Source of the DNA: Halomonas sp. KAO | Lineage (GTDB): Bacteria; Pseudomonadota; Gammaproteobacteria; Pseudomonadales; Halomonadaceae | Direction of reading: 5' to 3' | Assembly (NCBI RefSeq): GCF_015595025.1 | Contig: NZ_JADNRL010000026.1 | Location: forward strand, 62,001-126,000 | Length of the DNA: 64,000 nt | Part shown: piece by piece, positions 1 through 9,978 of the stretch | How the letters are laid out: the number at the start of each line of letters is the position of its first letter | Numbering within the stretch: the stretch's first letter is position 1 | Made by a program: the position numbers and the translations under genes | The notes under the pieces: generated by a model | Seen by the model: only the letters and a program-made list of their open reading frames with translations | The model's database searches: none | Told to the model about the DNA's origin: nothing

Positions 1-218
1 TGCCGCCGAGGGAGCAGCGGCTGCTGGCCTGCCTGCTGCGCCACGCCGGTGAACCGGTGGAGAAGTCTCGACTCGCCGAGGAGGCCTTCGGCGGCGAGCC
101 GATGGGTGACAACGCCATCGAGGTCTATGTACACCGCCTGCGCAAGCGTCTCCCCACCGAGCGGCTCTCCCTCAGAACGGTACGCGGCCTGGGCTACCTG
201 CTGGAAACCGGGTCGTGA
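1..218 (+). CDS. Response regulator, OmpR/PhoB family, C-terminal part (partial)
   Basis: The window opens inside this gene; the reading frame begins at base 3 and ends with TGA at 216-218. About 71 residues remain and form a winged-helix DNA-binding domain of the OmpR/PhoB type, with the typical run NAIEVYVHRLRKRL followed by the wing RTVRGLGYLL. The receiver domain lies outside the window. Its stop overlaps the GTG start of the sensor kinase by four bases, so the two are translationally coupled. It is presumably the cytoplasmic transcription factor phosphorylated by that kinase; its target genes are not evident. The end of the protein resembles TctD/QseB-type regulators. Confidence 0.9.
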   Translation, partial: PPREQRLLACLLRHAGEPVEKSRLAEEAFGGEPMGDNAIEVYVHRLRKRLPTERLSLRTVRGLGYLLETGS

Positions 219-1588
219 CGCTCGCCCACAGCCTGTATGGACGCCTGCTCGCCTGGCTGGCCCTGCCGCTGCTGACACTGGGCGCCCTGCTGCTGCTGCA
301 GGCCTGGCTGGAAGCCAGGGCCACCGCCGACCGTGCCTATGACCGTCTGCTCGACGCCTCCAGCCTGGCCATCGCCGAGCAGGTGCAGTGGCAGGATGAG
401 CGGCTCTGGCTCGACCTGCCCCCCGCGGCCCTGGAGATGCTCGCGGGTGATGCCCAGGAGCGTGTCTTCTACAGCCTGGTCGACCAGCAGGGCCGGCACA
501 TCACCGGCAATGCCCTGCTGCCTGCCATCGCCGACACCCACGGCACCGATGAAGGCCCCCTGCTCTATCGTGATATCGCCTGGCAGGAGCTGCGTCTGCG
601 CCTGGGCATTCGCCGCTCGCACCTCGAGGGCTGGCGCAGCAAGGAGCGGTTCGAGGTCAGGGTTGCCCACACCCGCGAAGGACGGGATGCCCTGCGTCTC
701 CAGCTGCTGCGCGGCAACCTGGCGGGCATCCTGGGCATGGGGGCGCTGGCGATAGCGACCCTGCTGATGGCGGTGCGCGGAGCGCTGAAGCCGCTGACGC
801 GCCTGCGCCAGGCGATCCGTACGCGGGACCCCCGCACGCTGGCCCCACTGGAACTGGAGTTGCCCCGGGAGCTCGCCGAGCTGCGCGAGGCACTCAATGA
901 CCTGCTGGCGCGGATGCGGCGGGTGCGCGCCAACCAGGAGCGCTTCATCGGTGATGCGTCACACCAGCTGCGCACCCCCCTGGCCGGCATCTCGGCACGT
1001 GCGGAGCTGGCCCTGCGCCAGACGCAGCCCGAGCAGTGGCATACCGCCCTGACCGCCATTCACGCCGCCGGCGAACGGAGCACACGGCTCGCCATGCAGC
1101 TCCTGTCGCTGACCCGCCTGGACAACCCCGAACAGCGCCCCGAGCTCACTCCCGTGGACCTCAACGACTGCGTACGCCAAGCGGTGCGCGCGCACTGGGT
1201 GAGCTGCCACCAGGCGGGTGTCGACCTCGGTGCCGACTGCCCCGCGTCACCAACCTTGGTGGCGGCGAGCGACTGGCAGCTCCAGGAAGCCCTGACCAAT
1301 CTTATCGACAATGCCCGCCGCTATGGCGCTCGCCGTATCACCCTCGGCGTATTGAGCCACCCTCCCCGGCTCTTCATCGAGGATGACGGCCCGGGCATTT
1401 CGGCCGAGCAGCGACTGGCGGTACTACGCCCCTTCTATCGTGGCCGCGACGACGGTGAGGGCTCGGGGCTGGGACTCGCCATCGTCGACGGGATCGCCCG
1501 CAAGCATGGCGCGAGACTCTCGCTAAGCGAGGGTGAAGCGGGTCGCGGCCTGCGGGTGGAACTGACATTTCCGGAGACAGCATCGTGA
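215..1588 (+). CDS. Sensor histidine kinase (TctE/QseC-like)
   Basis: 457-residue inner-membrane histidine kinase. There are two transmembrane segments (about 10-32 and 169-188) around a periplasmic loop of some 135 residues. The dimerisation box GDASHQLRTPL carries the predicted phospho-acceptor His250. An N box (NLIDNARRYGA) and glycine-rich G boxes (EDDGPGI and GSGLGLAIV) of the ATPase domain follow. The start is GTG at 215, overlapping the regulator's stop (GTGA). The downstream periplasmic binding protein starts inside this gene's stop, so a three-gene operon is clear. Length and layout fit the TctE group, which often senses carboxylates, but the signal here is unknown. Confidence 0.92.
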   Translation: MTLAHSLYGRLLAWLALPLLTLGALLLLQAWLEARATADRAYDRLLDASSLAIAEQVQWQDERLWLDLPPAALEMLAGDAQERVFYSLVDQQGRHITGNALLPAIADTHGTDEGPLLYRDIAWQELRLRLGIRRSHLEGWRSKERFEVRVAHTREGRDALRLQLLRGNLAGILGMGALAIATLLMAVRGALKPLTRLRQAIRTRDPRTLAPLELELPRELAELREALNDLLARMRRVRANQERFIGDASHQLRTPLAGISARAELALRQTQPEQWHTALTAIHAAGERSTRLAMQLLSLTRLDNPEQRPELTPVDLNDCVRQAVRAHWVSCHQAGVDLGADCPASPTLVAASDWQLQEALTNLIDNARRYGARRITLGVLSHPPRLFIEDDGPGISAEQRLAVLRPFYRGRDDGEGSGLGLAIVDGIARKHGARLSLSEGEAGRGLRVELTFPETAS

Positions 1589-2685
1589 CCCGTCATTTAC
1601 TCGCCCGAGGCTTCTTCCTTGCTCTGCTCTACCTGCTGCCATTTCATGCTCTCGCCGCCCAGATCCTGCACCTGACCGCAAGCGACGACGCCATACCGCA
1701 CCCGCCGCTGGTGATTCACGCCGCCCTCGACCCGCCCCAGGCGCGACCGCTGCTGGCAGCCTTCCAGCGACGCCACCCAGGGGTCGATATCACCTATCGA
1801 AACCTGACGACCCTGGCCCTGCATGAACGCTTCCTGGCACATCCCGGTGAGGCCGATGTGATGATCTCCTCGGCCATGCCCTGGCAGTTCGCGTTGGCCA
1901 ACGCCGGCCATGCCCGCCCTCTGCGAGCCCATATTCCCGACGACTGGCCGGTGTGGGCACACTGGCGTCGCGAGCTGGTCGCTTTCACCTTCGAGCCCAT
2001 CGTCATGGTCGTGCACCGTGAACTGGCGCAGATCAGTGCCACGCCGCGCAATCATGCCGACCTGCTGGAGCTGCTGGCCACACATCCCGAGGCACTGGCG
2101 GGCCGGGTGGCCACCTATGATCCGGCAAGCAGCGGCGCAGGCTATGCCTACGCCATGGAGGAGTCGCGACTCTCGCCACGCTACTGGGACCTCGTGGCTG
2201 CCCTGGGCAACGTCGACGCCCAGCTGGTCGAGACCACCTCGCAGATGCTAGATGGACTCCGGGATGGCCGCTTCCTGATCGGCTACAACCTCCTGGGCAG
2301 CTACGCCGCCCCTGTCGTCGAGGATGACCCCGACCTCACGCTGATCATCCCCGATGACTACGCCCTGGTAACCCAGCGTCTGGCCTTCGTTCCACGCCAG
2401 GCCCCGAATCCGGCCAGCGCCAGCCTGTTCATGGACTTTCTGGTGAGTCTGGAGGGGCAGCGCACCCTGGCAGACGCCACCACCCTGGGCGCCCTCCACC
2501 CCGCCATGAGCGGCCCGGGAACCGCCACCCAGTTGCGCGAGCGTTTCGGTGATGCCCTGCGCCCTCCCGACCTGGGGCCCGGCCTGCTCGCCGGCCTCGA
2601 CCGGCTCAAGCGCCAGGCCCTGCTGGCTCGCTGGCAACGCGAATTTCAGCGAGCCCTCGGCAATGATGAAAAATCCAAACAATGA
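1585..2685 (+). CDS. Periplasmic solute-binding protein, possible co-sensor of the two-component system
   Basis: 366 residues starting at GTG 1585, four bases inside the kinase gene. The first 24 residues form a Sec signal peptide (hydrophobic core FFLALLYLLPFHALA, cleavage probably after the Ala-Leu-Ala motif). The mature part resembles Fe3+/polyamine/phosphonate-type ABC binding proteins. It includes the motif LLAAFQRRHPGVDITY and the stretch DPASSGAGYAYAMEES, typical of these folds. No permease or ATPase gene is adjacent: the next gene, cobA, is on the other strand. The arrangement regulator-kinase-binding protein recalls the Salmonella pgtABC phosphoglycerate-sensing genes, so a sensory rather than transport role is plausible. 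The ligand is not predictable. Confidence 0.8.
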   Translation: MTRHLLARGFFLALLYLLPFHALAAQILHLTASDDAIPHPPLVIHAALDPPQARPLLAAFQRRHPGVDITYRNLTTLALHERFLAHPGEADVMISSAMPWQFALANAGHARPLRAHIPDDWPVWAHWRRELVAFTFEPIVMVVHRELAQISATPRNHADLLELLATHPEALAGRVATYDPASSGAGYAYAMEESRLSPRYWDLVAALGNVDAQLVETTSQMLDGLRDGRFLIGYNLLGSYAAPVVEDDPDLTLIIPDDYALVTQRLAFVPRQAPNPASASLFMDFLVSLEGQRTLADATTLGALHPAMSGPGTATQLRERFGDALRPPDLGPGLLAGLDRLKRQALLARWQREFQRALGNDEKSKQ

Positions 2686-2715
2686 CGAAGAGAACGAGGA
2701 GAGCACGGCTCTCGA

Positions 2716-3543
2716 TCAGGGGCGCCGCCGAGCGGTCTCCCAGCCGGGGGTAACGGCCATCGAGGGCACGAACCAGCTAAGGCGATCATGCAGCGCCACC
2801 ACGCCGCCGACGATGATCAGGGTTGGTGGCTGCAGGCCACCAGCGGCAAGGGCTTCGGGCAGCCCCGCAAGACTCCCCCGGTGCACGCGCTGGCGGGCGG
2901 TGGAGCCCTGCTCGATCAAGGCCACCGGCGTCTCCTCGGGCAGGCCGTGGGCGACCAGCTGATGACAGATCTCGGGCAGGCTATGCAGCCCCATATAGAA
3001 CACCAGGGTCTGCCCGGGGCTCGCCAGTGCCGGCCAGTCCAGCTCGGCACTGCCGTTCTTCAGGTGCCCGGTGATGAAGCGTACCGACTGGGCGTGGTCG
3101 CGGTGGGTCAGCGGAATACCCGCATAGGCCGCACAACCCGAGGCCGCGGTGATGCCGGGTATCACCTCGAAATCTATGCCGGCCGCCGCCAGACTCTCGA
3201 GCTCCTCGCCGCCGCGCCCGAAGATGAAAGGGTCGCCGCCCTTGAGTCGCACCACTCGCTTGCCCTGGTGTGCCCAGTCCACCAGCGCCTGATTGATTCC
3301 GGCCTGGGGAAGACTATGGTCGGAGCGTGCCTTGCCCACATACAACCGCCGTGCCAAGGGGTTGGCCATGGCCAGCACCTCGGCACTCACCAGGCGGTCA
3401 TGGAGGATCACCTCGGCCGCCTCGAGGCGCCGAAGCGCCTTGATCGTCAACAACTCCGGGTCGCCGGGGCCGGCACCCACCAGACTGACACGACCGGCGT
3501 GCCCGGGAGCCCGGTCGGAGGATAGCGGCGGCTCTTGCTTCAT
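2716..3543 (-). CDS. cobA: Uroporphyrinogen-III C-methyltransferase (SUMT)
   Basis: 275 residues. The enzyme adds two methyl groups from S-adenosylmethionine to uroporphyrinogen III, giving precorrin-2, the branch point to siroheme and cobalamin. Family motifs are intact: the N-terminal [15 protein letters not shown] (about 19-33), [13 protein letters not shown] (102-114) and the [21 protein letters not shown] segment. The protein is a stand-alone SUMT, not the CysG fusion. AAGGA sits a few bases before the ATG. It is convergent with the binding-protein gene and has its own AT-rich upstream region containing a long inverted repeat. Its job is probably siroheme supply for nitrite or sulfite reductase. 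Confidence 0.93.
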   Translation of the reverse strand: MKQEPPLSSDRAPGHAGRVSLVGAGPGDPELLTIKALRRLEAAEVILHDRLVSAEVLAMANPLARRLYVGKARSDHSLPQAGINQALVDWAHQGKRVVRLKGGDPFIFGRGGEELESLAAAGIDFEVIPGITAASGCAAYAGIPLTHRDHAQSVRFITGHLKNGSAELDWPALASPGQTLVFYMGLHSLPEICHQLVAHGLPEETPVALIEQGSTARQRVHRGSLAGLPEALAAGGLQPPTLIIVGGVVALHDRLSWFVPSMAVTPGWETARRRP

Positions 3544-3554
3544 ATTCCTTTACA

Positions 3555-3597
3555 CCCATAAACTACCAGAACTTTATTCCACAAAGTAATTTATGGG
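3555..3597. repeat. Inverted repeat upstream of cobA, possible operator or leader hairpin
   Basis: The arms CCCATAAACTAC (3555-3566) and GTAATTTATGGG (3586-3597) are complementary at 11 of 12 positions, separated by 19 bases. They lie 12-54 bases upstream of the cobA start in a strikingly AT-rich intergenic region. The arrangement could be a binding site for a dimeric regulator or a hairpin in the mRNA leader. No known regulator motif could be assigned with certainty. Confidence 0.5.
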
Positions 3598-3650
3598 GCA
3601 GGCATTTTCTACTTATCGTTCGACACAAGCATATAACCGCGAAGAGAAGA

Positions 3651-3680
3651 GCCCGCCCCCGGGTCCGAGGGCGAGCGGGC
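3651..3680 (-). terminator. Probable terminator of the NSS transporter gene
   Basis: The segment folds, on the minus strand, into a GC-rich hairpin whose outer arms are GCCCGC and GCGGGC. It is followed by the pyrimidine-rich run TCTTCTCTT. It lies just beyond the transporter stop at 3701. Confidence 0.5.
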
Positions 3681-3700
3681 AGGCGACCGGGAGCCCAGCA

Positions 3701-5158
3701 TCAGTCGCGGAGCGAGCGTCTGAGCCGAGGGCTGACCAGCTCCCCGACCAGGGCGAGTACCAGCAACATAGCCAGCAGCCAGGGCCAGTGAACCGCGAAC
3801 TCCACGCGGGCGATGCCCAGGGCATCGACGAAGATCACCAGAATGCCCAGCGGACTGACGTAGCGCACCATGAACAGCCACAGCGCATACCAGGAAGAGG
3901 ACAACCCCAACTCATCACGCATGGGCGCGGCACGCAGAACGAAGCCCGCCAGCAGTGCCATGCCCAGGCCGCCCAGCGGCATCAGCCAGCGCGACGTCAG
4001 ATAGTCGAGCCAGTCGAAGAGATGGCGGCCCGCCAGCGTCCAGTCCGCGCCAATATTGAAGGACAGCATCGCCAGCGTGCTGATGACCCAGAGCACGCTG
4101 CCCGCCCCCCAGGCCGCGGCTCGCCGCGAAAGCCCATGACGGTCGCAGAGCCAGGAAACGGTGGCCTCCACCATGGAGATCGACGAGGTCAAGGCCGCCA
4201 TGGAGAGCGTAACGAAGAACAGCACCCCGAACAGGGTGCCCAGCGGCATGGACTGAAAGGCCAGGGGCAGGCTCATGAAGATCAGCCCGGGCCCCTCGCC
4301 GGGATCCATGCCATTGGCGAAGATCGCCGGAAAGATCGCCAGCCCCGCCATCAGCGCCACCAGGGTGTCGGCCACCGCCACCGTCAGCGTGGTGCGTGCA
4401 ATGGAAGCCTCCGCCGGCAGGTAGCTGCCGTAGGTAAGAATGGCACCGGAGGCCAGGGACAGGGTAAAGAAGGCATGGCCCAGCGCCGCCAGCAGCCCTT
4501 CGCTCGAGAGCGAGCCGGCGTCGAAGACAAACAGGAAGCGCAGGGCGTCGGTAAAGCCGCCGGAGAAGACGCCGTAGACGATCAGCACCAGCAGCATCAC
4601 CACCATGCCGGGCATCATCCAGCCGACGCTCTTCTCGATGCCACCCTGGACCCCCTTGCCGACGATGACCATGGTGAGCACCGTCACCAGGGTGCTCCAC
4701 AGGCCGAGACTCCAGGGGCTGGCGTTGTTGGCCTCGAAGATGGCCACCATGTCCTCGACGCTGCCACCGGCCAGGCCACCGCTGAGCATCTTCCAGAGAT
4801 AGGCGAATGACCAGCCGGCCACGACCACATAGAAGCAGAGGATCAGGAAGCCGCAGAGCATCGCCATCCAGCCCAGCAGCGACCAGCTCCCCGACCGCCC
4901 CGACTCGGCTGCCATCCGGCGCACAGCATCGATCGGGCTGCCGCGCCCTCGGCGTCCCAGGGCAATCTCGGCCATCATCACGGGCACTCCGACCGCCAGG
5001 ATGCAGGCCAGGTAGACCAGCACGAAGGCACCTCCACCATACTCGCCGGTCATGTAGGGGAATTTCCAGATATTGCCCAGGCCCACCGCCGAACCGGTGG
5101 CCGCCAGCACGAAGCCCCAGCGGCCCAGCCACTGAATGCGGGGTTGCGTCGTCGTCAT
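3701..5158 (-). CDS. Sodium-dependent transporter, NSS/SNF family
   Basis: 485 residues from ATG 5158; an upstream in-frame ATG at 5197 is less likely because MTTTQPRIQWLGRWGF matches the usual family N-terminus. The NSS signature GSAVGLGNIWKFPY lies in the first transmembrane helix. About eleven or twelve hydrophobic segments follow, as expected of LeuT-fold symporters. These carriers move amino acids or related compounds inward with Na+; the substrate cannot be told from sequence. A Na+-coupled carrier fits a salt-adapted cell. The gene is divergent from cfa. Confidence 0.88.
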   Translation of the reverse strand: MTTTQPRIQWLGRWGFVLAATGSAVGLGNIWKFPYMTGEYGGGAFVLVYLACILAVGVPVMMAEIALGRRGRGSPIDAVRRMAAESGRSGSWSLLGWMAMLCGFLILCFYVVVAGWSFAYLWKMLSGGLAGGSVEDMVAIFEANNASPWSLGLWSTLVTVLTMVIVGKGVQGGIEKSVGWMMPGMVVMLLVLIVYGVFSGGFTDALRFLFVFDAGSLSSEGLLAALGHAFFTLSLASGAILTYGSYLPAEASIARTTLTVAVADTLVALMAGLAIFPAIFANGMDPGEGPGLIFMSLPLAFQSMPLGTLFGVLFFVTLSMAALTSSISMVEATVSWLCDRHGLSRRAAAWGAGSVLWVISTLAMLSFNIGADWTLAGRHLFDWLDYLTSRWLMPLGGLGMALLAGFVLRAAPMRDELGLSSSWYALWLFMVRYVSPLGILVIFVDALGIARVEFAVHWPWLLAMLLVLALVGELVSPRLRRSLRD

Positions 5159-5216
5159 ATCATGCCCATCGCTTGAGGTGTCGCCGCCACGCCACAAGGC
5201 AGTGGCAAAGCCGTGT

Positions 5217-5258
5217 ATTGTGCCGGATTTTTACCTCGCTGACAGGCTCGACTATGCT
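5217..5258. promoter_or_regulatory. Candidate overlapping divergent promoters between the NSS transporter gene and cfa
   Basis: Towards cfa: TTTACC (5230-5235), a 17-base spacer and TATGCT (5253-5258). Towards the transporter, on the minus strand: CTGTCA (5240-5245), a 17-base spacer and CACAAT (5217-5222). Each hexamer matches the sigma-70 consensus at four of six positions, and the two promoters interleave. The fit is moderate only. Confidence 0.35.
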
Positions 5259-5291
5259 CTATACGCGAGACCATGGGATGCGGAGCCAGCC

Positions 5292-6443
5292 ATGACCAGT
5301 GACCCTCGAATCAGACCCACCGCCCTCCCCGATACCCGTGCCCGCCGAGTCATCGAACAGCTACTCGACGGCTCGGGCGTCAGCCTCAACGGTGACGCGC
5401 CTCAGGACCTGCGGATCTATCACCCGGACTTCTTCTCCCGGGTACTGCACCAGGGCACCCTGGGTCTCGGTGAGGCCTATATGGATGGGTGGTGGGAGTG
5501 CGAACGCATCGACGAGATGGCCTATCGACTGCTTCGCCACGGCCTCGGTGATCGTGCCCACACCCCGTCGGAGCGACTCATGTACCGCCTCCAGTCGGGG
5601 TTCCTCAATCTGCAGAGCAAGGCGCGCGCCTATATCGTCGGCGAGGCCCACTACGATCTGGGCAACGACCTGTTCGAACGCATGCTCGACCCCACCATGT
5701 GCTACTCCTGTGGCTACTGGAAGACGGCAGACTCCCTGCACGAGGCGCAGCGCGCCAAGCTCGAGCTTGCCTGTCGAAAGCTCGAGCTGTCTCCCGGCAT
5801 GCGGGTACTCGATATCGGCTGTGGCTGGGGCAGCTTCGCCGAGCATGCCGCACGCCACCACGGCGTCGAGGTCACCGGCATCACCATCTCCCGGGAACAG
5901 GCGGCACTGGCCGAGGAGCGCTGCTCCGGGCTGCCGGTGAGCATCGAGCTGATGGACTATCGTGACCTGGCGGGACGTTTCGATCGCATCGTCTCCATCG
6001 GCATGTTCGAGCATGTGGGTCATCGCAACTATCCCACCTACTTCGCCACCGTGGAACGGCTGCTGGAGGCGGAGGGTCTCTTCCTGCTGCACACCATCGG
6101 CTCCAACCACTCCGAGATCAGTGCTGACCCCTGGGTCAACAGATATATCTTTCCCAATGGCGTGCTGCCCTCGGCGATGCACATCGCCCGTACCAGCGAA
6201 CCACACCTGCTGATGGAGGACTGGCAGAACTTCGGCCCCGACTACGACCGCACCCTGATGGCCTGGCTGGCCAATGTCGACGACCACTGGCACGAGATAG
6301 CCGACCGCTATAACGAGCGTACCCGACGGATGTTCCGCTACTATCTCGCGGTGTGCGCCGGCGCCTTCCGGGCACGCCACCTGCAGCTCTGGCAGATCGC
6401 CTTCTCTCGGGACCGCGCGACACGCTACGACGCCCCGAGGTGA
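5292..6443 (+). CDS. cfa: Cyclopropane-fatty-acyl-phospholipid synthase
   Basis: 383 residues from ATG 5292, preceded by GGAG; longer in-frame starts upstream would add a sequence unlike the family. The enzyme transfers a methylene group from S-adenosylmethionine to double bonds of membrane phospholipid acyl chains, a stationary-phase and stress adaptation. The SAM-binding motif VLDIGCGWGSF is at about 172-182. The segments GEAHYDLGNDLFERMLDPTMCYSCGYW and VSIGMFEHVGHRNYP are characteristic, and the C-terminal YYLAVCAGAFRAR contains the conserved Cys region. Size matches the E. coli enzyme (382). It stands alone, divergent from the transporter gene. Confidence 0.96.
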   Translation: MTSDPRIRPTALPDTRARRVIEQLLDGSGVSLNGDAPQDLRIYHPDFFSRVLHQGTLGLGEAYMDGWWECERIDEMAYRLLRHGLGDRAHTPSERLMYRLQSGFLNLQSKARAYIVGEAHYDLGNDLFERMLDPTMCYSCGYWKTADSLHEAQRAKLELACRKLELSPGMRVLDIGCGWGSFAEHAARHHGVEVTGITISREQAALAEERCSGLPVSIELMDYRDLAGRFDRIVSIGMFEHVGHRNYPTYFATVERLLEAEGLFLLHTIGSNHSEISADPWVNRYIFPNGVLPSAMHIARTSEPHLLMEDWQNFGPDYDRTLMAWLANVDDHWHEIADRYNERTRRMFRYYLAVCAGAFRARHLQLWQIAFSRDRATRYDAPR

Positions 6444-6638
6444 TTCGGCCAGCGACAAGACCGTTCTAGATAACCGCCTCGTTAGCCAATCTCCTACATT
6501 CCCTGGCACCATCTGGGGAATACTCGCACTTGATTGCGCTAGAATGGTCGCTTGATCTGACCGCGTCTCGACGGTAGGCACTTATAACGATATTAGCACC
6601 TGTACGCAGCAGGGCACTGAAAACGAAAAGGACCCCGC
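6444..6638. other. Intergenic region cfa to diguanylate cyclase
   Basis: 195 bases without a supported gene. A TAGAAT hexamer at 6540-6545 resembles a -10 box for the downstream gene but has no good -35 at normal distance. TATAAC at 6583-6588 is a second weak candidate. AAAAGGA at about 6627-6633 is the ribosome-binding site of the cyclase gene. Confidence 0.4.
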
Positions 6639-7538
6639 ATGACGTCAACGGCAGTCATGCCAGACGGAAGGGTGTTCGACACGGCACTGATCGAGCAACT
6701 GCCCGGCGTTATCTTTCAGCTACACCGCAGTCACGCCGGAAAGCTGCACTTTCCCTATCTGGCGGGGGCAGGCATCCGCCTGATCGGCATCGCCCCCGAA
6801 CGCCTCACCCTGGATGCCCGCCCCGCGCTGGAGCGCCTGTCGGATGACGACTACCCACGGCTGATGACGGCACTGGAGAGCTCCATGCGCTGGCAGACGC
6901 CGCTCAACACCCGGTTTCGACTGCGCCTCAAGCAGCGGGGACTCCGCTGGATCGCCCTGCATGCCCGGCCGACGCCATCCGAGGATGGCGTGCTGTGGCA
7001 CGGCATGATGATGGATATCTCCGAGCAGGTCGCCGAGGAGGCACGGCTGCAACGCCTCTCCGATACCGACGACCTGACGGGACTGGCCAATCGCCGTCGG
7101 CTGATGACACGCCTCGATGAGGCCGTCTCCCTCAGCAATCGTCATGCCACGCCGCTGTCGCTGATGATCCTGGATATCGACCACTTCAAGAGCGTCAACG
7201 ATACCTACGGCCATCTGCAGGGTGATGAGGTGCTCCGCCGGGTGGCACGCCTCTGCCACGACAGCCTCCGGGAGGAGGACCTGGTGGCTCGCCTGGGGGG
7301 CGAGGAGTTCGCCCTGCTGCTGCCCCTGACGCCTCGCCACCAGGCTCTGGCCCTGGCGGAGCGCCTGTGTCGCATCATCGCAAAGCATGACTTCGACCTG
7401 GCGCACCCTGTCACGGTCAGCATCGGAGTCGCCGAGCATCGCGTCGGTGCAGACCGCCGCCAACTGCTCGAGCGCGCCGACCGACAGCTCTACGTGGCCA
7501 AGGGCAAGGGGCGCAATCAGGCCATGGCCGAGACCTGA
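6639..7538 (+). CDS. Diguanylate cyclase with N-terminal PAS-like domain
   Basis: 299 residues. Residues 20-130 look like a PAS fold, ending in the segment WHGMMMDISEQ that commonly links PAS to its output domain. Residues 135-297 form a GGDEF domain that makes cyclic di-GMP from two GTP. The active-site motif is GGEEF (220-224), so catalysis should be intact. The inhibitory I-site RxxD (Arg211, Asp214) sits five residues before it, implying product inhibition. There is no transmembrane segment, so the enzyme is cytoplasmic. Start chosen at ATG 6639 behind AAAAGGA. The PAS ligand is unknown. Confidence 0.93.
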   Translation: MTSTAVMPDGRVFDTALIEQLPGVIFQLHRSHAGKLHFPYLAGAGIRLIGIAPERLTLDARPALERLSDDDYPRLMTALESSMRWQTPLNTRFRLRLKQRGLRWIALHARPTPSEDGVLWHGMMMDISEQVAEEARLQRLSDTDDLTGLANRRRLMTRLDEAVSLSNRHATPLSLMILDIDHFKSVNDTYGHLQGDEVLRRVARLCHDSLREEDLVARLGGEEFALLLPLTPRHQALALAERLCRIIAKHDFDLAHPVTVSIGVAEHRVGADRRQLLERADRQLYVAKGKGRNQAMAET

Positions 7539-7605
7539 ATCGGGGGCGCATTCTCCTCCCGCAGCGGCTAGACTGGACGTTCATCCATGTAAAGCTGTAC
7601 ACACC

Positions 7606-9579
<1,974 letters not shown>

Positions 9580-9639
9580 CGGCCTGGCGCGGGTGCACGA
9601 CCTTGCGAAGTGAACCATCATCGATCTGGAGGAGACACC

Positions 9640-9978
9640 ATGAGCCAGCTTTCCCAACAGGCCTGCGAGGCCTGCCGCAGCGACGCGCCACGGGTCACGG
9701 AGGAGGAGGTCGAGAGGCTCGGCGCCGAGCTGCCCGAGTGGCAGATCGTCGAGCGCGATGGCATCATGAAGCTCGAGCGGGTCTTTACCTTTTCCGATTT
9801 CCAGCAGGCGCTGGCCTTCACCCAGCGTGTCGGTGAGCTCGCCGAACAGGCGGATCATCACCCGGCCCTGCTGACCGAATGGGGCCGGGTCACCGTGACC
9901 TGGTGGTCACACAAGATCAAGGGCCTGCACCGCAACGACTTCATTCTTGCCGCCAGAACCGACGAGGTAGCGAAATAA
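9640..9978 (+). CDS. phhB: Pterin-4a-carbinolamine dehydratase
   Basis: 112 residues from ATG 9640 behind a strong GGAGGAG site. The enzyme dehydrates 4a-hydroxytetrahydrobiopterin, recycling the cofactor of phenylalanine hydroxylase. Conserved elements are [27 protein letters not shown] and [22 protein letters not shown], which holds the active-site His pair. The stop is followed immediately by the aminotransferase ATG, matching the phhB-phhC order of Pseudomonas. The phhA hydroxylase that heads that operon is not upstream; recQ-like sequence is. The protein may instead support molybdopterin or another pterin pathway if phhA is absent from the genome. Confidence 0.93.
   Translation: MSQLSQQACEACRSDAPRVTEEEVERLGAELPEWQIVERDGIMKLERVFTFSDFQQALAFTQRVGELAEQADHHPALLTEWGRVTVTWWSHKIKGLHRNDFILAARTDEVAK

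Noticed and set aside
3593..4810. Long plus-strand open frame (405 codons) opposite the NSS transporter
   Set aside because: It is Gln/His/Arg-rich, has no recognisable domain and lies antisense to a clear transporter; it is a shadow of high-GC codon bias.
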